Positions 6,566-10,765 of a DNA stretch of 10,765 bases are shown here, piece after piece (the first letter of the stretch is position 1; each line of letters begins with the position of its first letter). The notes beneath the pieces were generated by a model. That model was not told the DNA's origin. It did not search any database and saw only the letters and a list, made by a program, of their open reading frames with translations. The stretch lies in the NCBI GenBank assembly GCA_964387585.1, contig CAYLWW010000053.1, positions 1-10,765 of the forward strand, in the 5' to 3' direction. This stretch comes from CAYLWW01 sp964387585. GTDB taxonomy: Bacteria > Pseudomonadota > Alphaproteobacteria > Rickettsiales > Midichloriaceae. Made by a program: the position numbers and the translations under genes.

Positions 6566-7009
6566 TTAATTGTTTCTATTACTTAGAGATTTTACCAAAC
6601 TGATAACACTTTGCCTAACTTCATTACTTTTTATACTAGAAAATGCGCTAATAAGAACATCAATATCATTACTAAAGTTAATTGCACTTTCTTTAACAGA
6701 ACCTTCAGCTATATACTCACCTTCAGCGCTATCAAATAAGACGTTTGAACCTTGATAATTAAGATTCTCTTCTGATAAACCCTGAAAAAAGTAACCTATA
6801 TCTGTTTTTAAAAAACGAGAAAAATCATATAACTTACTACAGCTAATGCGGTTCAAACCTTTCTCATACTTTTGTATCTGTTGAAAAGTTAAACGTACGT
6901 AACTTGCCAGTTGATCCTGGCTTATTCTTAGAGCTAATCTACGCTCTCTTAATTTCTTACCTACGTAACTATCTACAGGATGAATAAATAAAATTTTTTT
7001 CTTGCTCAT
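6566..7009 (-). CDS. XRE (Cro/CI) family transcriptional regulator
   Basis: This 147-residue protein carries a Cro/CI-type helix-turn-helix domain at about residues 13-75. It starts VDSYVGKKLRERR; the two core helices are SQDQLASYV (30-38) and the recognition helix region TFQQIQKYEKG (41-51), then NRISCSKLYDFSRFL and YFF. This sequence type is characteristic of short alphaproteobacterial regulators with T-F-Q-Q-I-Q-K-Y-E-x-G. The C-terminal half (80-147) is a non-conserved acidic/Ser-rich region with a predicted helix near the end, perhaps for dimerisation. It is monocistronic, tail-to-tail with the J-protein. GGGAAGG lies 17 bases from the ATG, too far to be a normal ribosome site. A tandem 10-base repeat at 7111-7130 in front of it may be an operator. 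Related short regulators control secretion genes in Anaplasmataceae (for example EcxR in Ehrlichia), but I cannot assign a target here. Confidence 0.88.
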   Translation of the reverse strand: MSKKKILFIHPVDSYVGKKLRERRLALRISQDQLASYVRLTFQQIQKYEKGLNRISCSKLYDFSRFLKTDIGYFFQGLSEENLNYQGSNVLFDSAEGEYIAEGSVKESAINFSNDIDVLISAFSSIKSNEVRQSVISLVKSLSNRNN

Positions 7010-7433
7010 AATTATGATTAATAAAACCTTCCCAACAGTGATAGTTATAACTTAGACATGTAATAAATGCACGCAAAAATTTCATTAAAATAAGAAAAAC
7101 TTTTGTTTTTATGTTAATATATGTTAATAAAATATAAACTTACTAATTATCTATTTCTTTCATCTATAACTTTAATTACTTGTTTCAAAGAGTGAAATAG
7201 TACCATATCTAATATAGGATTAAGATGTGCTAGAGAGAAATTAAGTATATAAATCATAGCTAAATAAAACTAACAATAGAATTAATCTTTATTTATCAGA
7301 AAGATATACCTTTGAGACTTAGAGATACACATAAGATCAAAAACAACTATAACGTAGCAAACAGCTATGTAATTTATTAAAAATTTTTAAAATAACCAGA
7401 AAAAGTTATGCTTAGTGCAATCCATATTTTTAT
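7010..7433. other. Intergenic region without a convincing gene
   Basis: This 424-base AT-rich gap lies between the AmpG-like permease (which ends at 7434) and the regulator (which starts at 7009). It should hold the end of one transcript and the promoter of the next. I found a tandem repeat (7111-7130), a 14-base AT palindrome TTAAAAATTTTTAA (7377-7390) about 45 bases past the permease stop that might help end that transcript, and a 36-codon minus-strand frame (7147-7257) that I do not accept as a gene. No RNA gene is visible. Such gaps in Rickettsiales often are decayed genes; no clear ancestor was recognised. Confidence 0.5.
7111..7130. repeat. Tandem 10-base direct repeat upstream of the XRE regulator
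   Basis: ATGTTAATAT is followed at once by ATGTTAATAA, two 10-base units differing at the last base, placing TGTTAATA on the same helix face one turn apart. It lies 102-121 bases before the regulator's ATG. This spacing suits an operator for a Cro/CI-type protein, possibly autoregulation, but chance repeats of this length are plausible in such AT-rich DNA. Confidence 0.3.
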
Positions 7434-8684
7434 TTAATTTTTATCAAAATCAGATTTCCTTAATAAAATTATGCAGCAAATTATAGAAGGAATAGAAAAT
7501 AAGGTAGAAATTATGAAATAAAACTTCCACCCCCCATAAACTGCTATGATGCCTGATAAAGAGCAAAATATATTACGACTTAGTAAAGAAATAGATCCTA
7601 ATATGCTATAAAAAGTTGCGATATATACAGTTTTACTTCTCTTGCAAAATAAGCATAAAAAAGTCATGATAGAAATATTAGCTAAGCTTGAACAGAAGCT
7701 TTCAAAAAACGAAATGATAGATAATAAAAATTTATTTTGAGTATAAAGAAAAACAAAAAAGCCTAAATTTGATATAGCTGCAAGAAATTCTATTACTATC
7801 AAAGTCTTTATTTTGTTATATTTCTTGCTTAAAATATATCCCCCTATCATAGTACCGAGAATATAAGCAGCAAATACCAAAGTTTGGTTAAAACCAACTA
7901 TTTCTTGTTTACTAAATCCCACTTCTTGTAAAAAGGGTATAAGTAAGGCATCAAGAAAGCTATCACTAACCTTAAAAAATGCAGAAATCATTAATACTAA
8001 TAAAATATTTCTCTTATAAAAAAAAGAATAAAAGGCGTTTTTATATTCTTGCTTTATAGTGCTAAATTTTAGAGCTATATTAGTGTTTATTTTTTTTCCT
8101 TCTTTAGAAAAAAATACTAAAATTATGGATATAAGAGCTGTAATTGCAGCAAATATATAGAACGAATATTTTCCAGAAGTGATAGAAGAAGTTAATAAAT
8201 ATATGCTACTAGAAAGAAATAAACCTAAACGAAATGCAAAAGATAAAAAAGCACTAGCATAACTAAGATCTTCTTCATTAAAAACCTCTATCCTATATGC
8301 TTCTAAAGTATTATCAAAAATTGATGCTAATATAGTAGTAAAAAATGCTAAAAAGCACATTATATAGACGTGCTCAGGTAAACTAACACTCCCTATACCA
8401 ATATAAGAGAATATTAATCCTATATGCATCAATATCAACCAACTTTTTCTTTGCCCAAAATTTAAAGGAAAAATCTTTATATGCAATATATCTATTATTG
8501 GTGCAGATATAGCTTTAAAAGAATATGGAAGAGTTCTTAAAGATAATAAGCCTAGTATTATTAGACTTATCTTATAATCATATAAATACAACGTTATAGT
8601 GCTGCCTAAGGTTCCATAATTGATACCACTACTTAGACCTAAGCACAATAGGCTAAGATAATTATTGAAGTAGTTTTTTTTCAT
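7434..8684 (-). CDS. AmpG-like MFS permease
   Basis: This 416-residue protein is a major facilitator with about 12 hydrophobic segments, in two halves joined by a basic loop (about 193-222, SKEGKKINTN region). The opening (L-S-S-G-I-N-Y-G-T-L then LRTLPYSFKAISAPIID) and FGQRKSWLIL correspond to the AmpG family pattern: a Pro-rich SLPY/LPYxxK-x-x-x-x-P-x-x-D stretch and G-x-R-K/R-x-W after helix 2. AmpG of enterobacteria imports anhydromuropeptides for cell-wall recycling; Rickettsia species carry several AmpG-like paralogues whose substrates are mostly unproven, so muropeptide transport is only one possibility here. It is a single-gene unit with 374 bases before it. The start has TTAGAGA just before ATG, and a perfect 8-bp inverted repeat lies 15 bases upstream. 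Length is close to the usual 420-490. Family call is good, substrate unknown. Confidence 0.8.
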   Translation of the reverse strand: MKKNYFNNYLSLLCLGLSSGINYGTLGSTITLYLYDYKISLIILGLLSLRTLPYSFKAISAPIIDILHIKIFPLNFGQRKSWLILMHIGLIFSYIGIGSVSLPEHVYIMCFLAFFTTILASIFDNTLEAYRIEVFNEEDLSYASAFLSFAFRLGLFLSSSIYLLTSSITSGKYSFYIFAAITALISIILVFFSKEGKKINTNIALKFSTIKQEYKNAFYSFFYKRNILLVLMISAFFKVSDSFLDALLIPFLQEVGFSKQEIVGFNQTLVFAAYILGTMIGGYILSKKYNKIKTLIVIEFLAAISNLGFFVFLYTQNKFLLSIISFFESFCSSLANISIMTFLCLFCKRSKTVYIATFYSILGSISLLSRNIFCSLSGIIAVYGGWKFYFIISTLFSIPSIICCIILLRKSDFDKN

Positions 8685-9058
8685 TCTCTAACTTTTTAAT
8701 AAGTTTAGTTTTAATAAACTTAAGGATTATTATATAAAATATATAATGCTATGATTATGCTACTTATAATGATAAGTTAAAAATCAAATTATTTAATTTT
8801 TTCGCAACTTATGCTTTTTAAAATAACTTCTTATAAATGCAATATAATATCGCAGTTGGGCCTCTTAAACTAAGCAAATTAGTTAAAATTGCCAGAACAA
8901 AATATACAATATTTGCTTTTTATTTATCGTCACTAACAACTTATTGATATTTAAGAAATATATTCTGATACATTCTGTGAATGGTTATTATAGACATCTT
9001 AAGTAAGATCTAAAGCTAAGCGCCAGTAATAGTTGTTATTCACTTAAAAAAAGAAGAG
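8685..9058. other. Intergenic region without a gene
   Basis: This 374-base gap separates the MscS channel (ending at 9059) from the AmpG-like permease (starting at 8684), both on the minus strand. It should hold the permease promoter. I see no coding frame of note and no tRNA or other RNA gene. Visible structure: the inverted repeat 8700-8722, a small ACTTAT/ATAAGT repeat (8762-8777) and ATCTTA/TAAGAT (8996-9009). Seven T residues follow the mscS stop closely on the minus strand, preceded by only a 5-bp stem, so a terminator there is weak. Confidence 0.5.
8700..8722 (-). promoter_or_regulatory. Inverted repeat in the AmpG-like gene leader
   Basis: TAAGTTTA (8700-8707) and TAAACTTA (8715-8722) are perfect reverse complements with a 7-base loop. 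The repeat ends 15 bases before the permease ATG, where it could form a hairpin close to the ribosome site or serve as an operator. There is no U-tract on the minus strand after it apart from TTAAAAAG, so a terminator is unlikely. Confidence 0.35.
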
Positions 9059-10234
9059 TTATGTTATAATATCAACATTAAACCAGTGATTATATTCTTT
9101 AATCACCTTTTCTATTGTAAAAATAGAATTCTTTTTAATTTCATCAAATTTACTATTAGAAATTGCATTTAAAATGAATAGTGAAAAATCAATTTTAGCA
9201 ATACTTTTACTTAAGCTGTTCCATTCCCAGCTCACCTCAAATTCATCTATTTTCTTATCTTTTAATTCGTGATTATCTGGCAATTTTATACTACCAAATA
9301 TACTAATTGCTAACATATCTTGTAAATCATTTTTTAGCCTATGATTAATTTCCTGAATAATACCTACATCATTATACATAAGCTCTAATTTTATCTTTAT
9401 TTTACGGTAACTAGCTCGTGAAATATTTTCTATAGGCATAGCCGTAAATTGTATGTTAGGCATATAGATTAATTTTCTATCCAGATTGCGTATCTCAGTT
9501 GTGCGCCAACCAATTTTTTCTATAATCCCTTCTATAGGCGATTTATCAATAGATAATTTTACTAATTCACCTACAACAAATGGTTTATCGAAATATAACA
9601 TAAAAGTTCCGAATAAACCTGCTATAAAGTCCTTGGCTGCAAGACTAATAGCGATACCACCTAATCCTCCAAGAGCAAGAACAGCACCAAGACTAAATCC
9701 TAGTGTTTGCAATATAATTAAGCCTCCTATTACAATTACACTGCCAGATAATAACTTAGCAACAGTATCAGCTCCAGCTTTAGTTATTTTAGCATCAGGC
9801 TTTTCACTTGTTTTTGTTAAGTATTTTTCTAATTTTTGTACAAAACGCAAAGCAAACCAGATTATTATTACAGTGCCGCCAATGATTTTAGTATAATTTA
9901 TAATCTTTATGTCGATCTTAAAATTATTAGCTATTTCTAAAGATAATAAAGTAATATAAATTAAGGATAATAGAGCGTTTAACGGCTGTCTTACAGAATC
10001 AATGAAAGCAGCATGCCAAAAAGATGAAATATGACCTTTTTCAATTAGTTCTAAGTCATAATTTACTTTAGTAAGTTTTGAATTTATACTTACTTTAGAG
10101 TATTTATTAACAAGCTTTTTCTTTAAGAAATTATTAGTCAAATATATGATTAATAGACCTAACAGCAACTCTAAGAACCATTTTATAGGTAAGTATAATT
10201 CATATTTTGATAAATCTCCAAAGTAATTCAACAT
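9059..10234 (-). CDS. MscS-family mechanosensitive ion channel
   Basis: This 391-residue inner-membrane protein belongs to the small-conductance mechanosensitive channel family, which opens under membrane tension to release solutes on hypo-osmotic shock. It has hydrophobic segments at about 15-35, 83-101, 112-130 and 160-178, then the pore-lining TM3 (about 180-210) with its Gly/Ala pattern LGAVLALGGLGGIAISLAAKD and the following helix. The MscS beta domain starts with FDKPFVVGELVK (215-226) and continues with GIIEKIGWRTTEIRN and the P-N strand (YMPN). The C-terminal domain follows to 391. The extra N-terminal helices make it longer than E. coli MscS (286) and closer to YbdG/YnaI-type members. 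It has its own likely promoter at 10271-10299 and is preceded by a strong hairpin, so it is probably transcribed alone. Family secure; gating properties unknown. Confidence 0.9.
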   Translation of the reverse strand: MLNYFGDLSKYELYLPIKWFLELLLGLLIIYLTNNFLKKKLVNKYSKVSINSKLTKVNYDLELIEKGHISSFWHAAFIDSVRQPLNALLSLIYITLLSLEIANNFKIDIKIINYTKIIGGTVIIIWFALRFVQKLEKYLTKTSEKPDAKITKAGADTVAKLLSGSVIVIGGLIILQTLGFSLGAVLALGGLGGIAISLAAKDFIAGLFGTFMLYFDKPFVVGELVKLSIDKSPIEGIIEKIGWRTTEIRNLDRKLIYMPNIQFTAMPIENISRASYRKIKIKLELMYNDVGIIQEINHRLKNDLQDMLAISIFGSIKLPDNHELKDKKIDEFEVSWEWNSLSKSIAKIDFSLFILNAISNSKFDEIKKNSIFTIEKVIKEYNHWFNVDIIT

Positions 10235-10270
10235 AATAAGCTTTGCTAATAATTTTAATTAAACTTAAAG

Positions 10271-10299
10271 AGTTTAAGAAGTTTGAATATCTAAGTCAA
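10271..10299 (-). promoter_or_regulatory. Probable sigma70 promoter for the MscS-family gene
   Basis: On the minus strand TTGACT (10299-10294, 5 of 6 matches to TTGACA) is followed after exactly 17 bases by TAAACT (10276-10271, 4 of 6 matches to TATAAT). Transcription would begin near 10264, about 30 bases before the ATG at 10234, and just after the upstream hairpin at 10307-10347. The -10 region overlaps the small inverted repeat CTTAAA/TTTAAG (10264-10278). This is the best promoter match seen in the window, but it is untested. Confidence 0.5.
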
Positions 10300-10306
10300 A
10301 TAAATG

Positions 10307-10347
10307 AGCTATTGTTAATGATATTAATTATATGATTAACAATAGCT
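10307..10347. terminator. Strong hairpin between the right-edge gene and the MscS gene
   Basis: AGCTATTGTTAAT (10307-10319) and ATTAACAATAGCT (10335-10347) are perfect 13-base reverse complements; inside a single G/G mismatch, ATAT (10321-10324) pairs with ATAT (10330-10333) around a 5-base loop. It lies 52 bases past the stop of the right-edge minus-strand gene. On the minus strand it is followed by CATTTATTTG, a poor U-tract; on the plus strand by TTGTTTTTATT, a good one. It most likely ends the right-edge transcript and may work in both directions. Confidence 0.6.
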
Positions 10348-10379
10348 TTGTTTTTATTATCAGAGGTTATATTTAGCAA

Positions 10380-10389
10380 TAGGTACCTA
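10380..10389. repeat. 10-base palindrome TAGGTACCTA
   Basis: TAGGTACCTA is a perfect palindrome 10 bases past the stop of the right-edge gene, before the 10307-10347 hairpin. It could be a protein binding site or chance; it is noted only for position. Confidence 0.2.
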
Positions 10390-10398
10390 AGTGTTGCA

Positions 10399-10765
10399 TT
10401 ATAAAGAAGAAAAACCTAAGTAATCCATCCAGTCAATTGAGGCTTCATCAGAACTACTACTATCATTTTGTTCTTCCGGCTGTGCTTGACGAGCAGAGAA
10501 TCCGTTCAAAAAATCAGATAACGTACTGTCTATTGGCCGAATTATTATTGGCTCTCGGTGAAAATTTTCTTGCTGTCCTTGTAGTGCAGGATCTATAGTT
10601 AATGGTGTATTTAAAATAAAGGTATTTTCAAAATATAACTCACTATATTGTATTCCATCATCTTGTTCAACATCATTATCCATAGCATTATCATTATTTG
10701 CTTCGATAGCTCTTTCTCTCACAGAGATATATTGATTATCAATATAGTATTGCAAAGTGTCGCCA
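10399..10765 (-). CDS. Unidentified acidic, lysine-free protein, C-terminal part (5' end outside window)
   Basis: The frame is open through the right edge. A TTG at 10753-10755 could be read as a start, but the codons before it (Gly-Asp-Thr) continue in frame and there is no ribosome site, so this is more likely the C-terminal ~122 residues of a longer protein. I do not recognise the family. Counted from that TTG, 118 residues contain no lysine, 5 Arg, 1 His, 13 Asp and 10 Glu, a strong net negative charge that is very unlike the Lys-rich proteins in the rest of the window. There is an Asn/Asp-rich patch (NNDNAMDNDVEQDDG, 20-34), a run SSSSDE (99-104) and an end IDWMDYLGFSSL. No membrane segment is visible and the acidic stretches look disordered. 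The composition suits a secreted or surface protein, for example a type I substrate or host-directed effector; this is inference only. A hairpin follows the stop. Confidence 0.7.
   Translation of the reverse strand, partial: GDTLQYYIDNQYISVRERAIEANNDNAMDNDVEQDDGIQYSELYFENTFILNTPLTIDPALQGQQENFHREPIIIRPIDSTLSDFLNGFSARQAQPEEQNDSSSSDEASIDWMDYLGFSSL

Noticed and set aside
6570..6755. 61-codon plus-strand open frame
   Set aside because: It is antisense to the C-terminal part of the XRE regulator, with no ribosome site and no recognisable protein.
7147..7257. 36-codon minus-strand frame starting MIYILNFSL and ending IDERNR
   Set aside because: It is too short, lacks a ribosome site, and I recognise no family. 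It could be the remnant of a decayed gene, but nothing supports translation.
7377..7390. 14-base palindrome TTAAAAATTTTTAA as a terminator of the AmpG-like gene
   Set aside because: It is made only of A and T, has no loop, and such palindromes are expected by chance in this composition; noted in the intergenic entry but not called.
9040..9080. Possible intrinsic terminator at the MscS stop (5-bp ATGTT/AACAT stem, then T7 on the minus strand)
   Set aside because: The stem is only 5 bp with an 8-base loop, and the T-run begins 8 bases after it, so the match to a terminator is poor.
9486..9896. 136-codon plus-strand open frame
   Set aside because: It is antisense to the pore and beta domain of the MscS gene. 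Its length follows from low-stop complementary codons of that conserved region; the Pro/Ile/Asn-rich product has no domain.
10753..10755. TTG as the true start of the right-edge protein
   Set aside because: The frame remains open upstream to the window edge and there is no ribosome site, so an internal Leu codon in a longer gene is more likely.

Overview
The window is a strongly AT-rich stretch that looks like the chromosome of an obligate intracellular alphaproteobacterium of the order Rickettsiales. The evidence is the gene repertoire (GlnP/GlnQ amino-acid importer, AmpG-like MFS permease, PrtD/HlyD type I exporter, Pam18-like J-protein, Cro/CI-type regulator), Asn/Lys/Ile-rich proteins, long non-coding gaps and a decayed transposase. 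The family within the order cannot be fixed from the sequence. All genes except the J-protein are on the minus strand.

Layout, left to right. Bases 1-293 hold a decayed IS630-type transposase remnant. Bases 294-2440 are a compact minus-strand operon, read glnP - glnQ - tsaB: an amino-acid ABC importer (permease and ATPase, no binding protein in the window) followed by the tRNA t6A factor TsaB. Bases 2550-5801 are a type I secretion pair, transcribed ATPase/permease first and then the HlyD-type adaptor. A compact intrinsic terminator overlaps the adaptor stop codon, a hairpin separates the two genes, and a long inverted repeat lies in the leader. Bases 5802-6105 form a divergent intergenic region rich in inverted repeats. 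Bases 6106-6519 (+) encode a membrane-anchored J-domain protein, convergent with an XRE-family regulator at 6566-7009 (-). A 424-base gap precedes an AmpG-like MFS permease (7434-8684, -), a 374-base gap precedes an MscS-family channel (9059-10234, -) with a reasonable promoter, and a strong hairpin separates it from the C-terminal part of an unidentified protein running off the right edge (10399-10765, -).

The genes mostly deal with exchange across the envelope: amino-acid uptake, solute or muropeptide uptake, osmotic safety valve and protein export. The type I system lacks an outer-membrane TolC and an obvious substrate here. The most curious item is the partial protein at the right edge: its visible part has no lysine in an otherwise lysine-rich proteome and carries 23 acidic against 5 Arg residues, a composition compatible with a secreted protein. 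No CRISPR array, tRNA, rRNA or intact mobile element was seen. Nothing here proves a new system; the inverted repeats around the type I operon and the lysine-free acidic protein deserve a second look.
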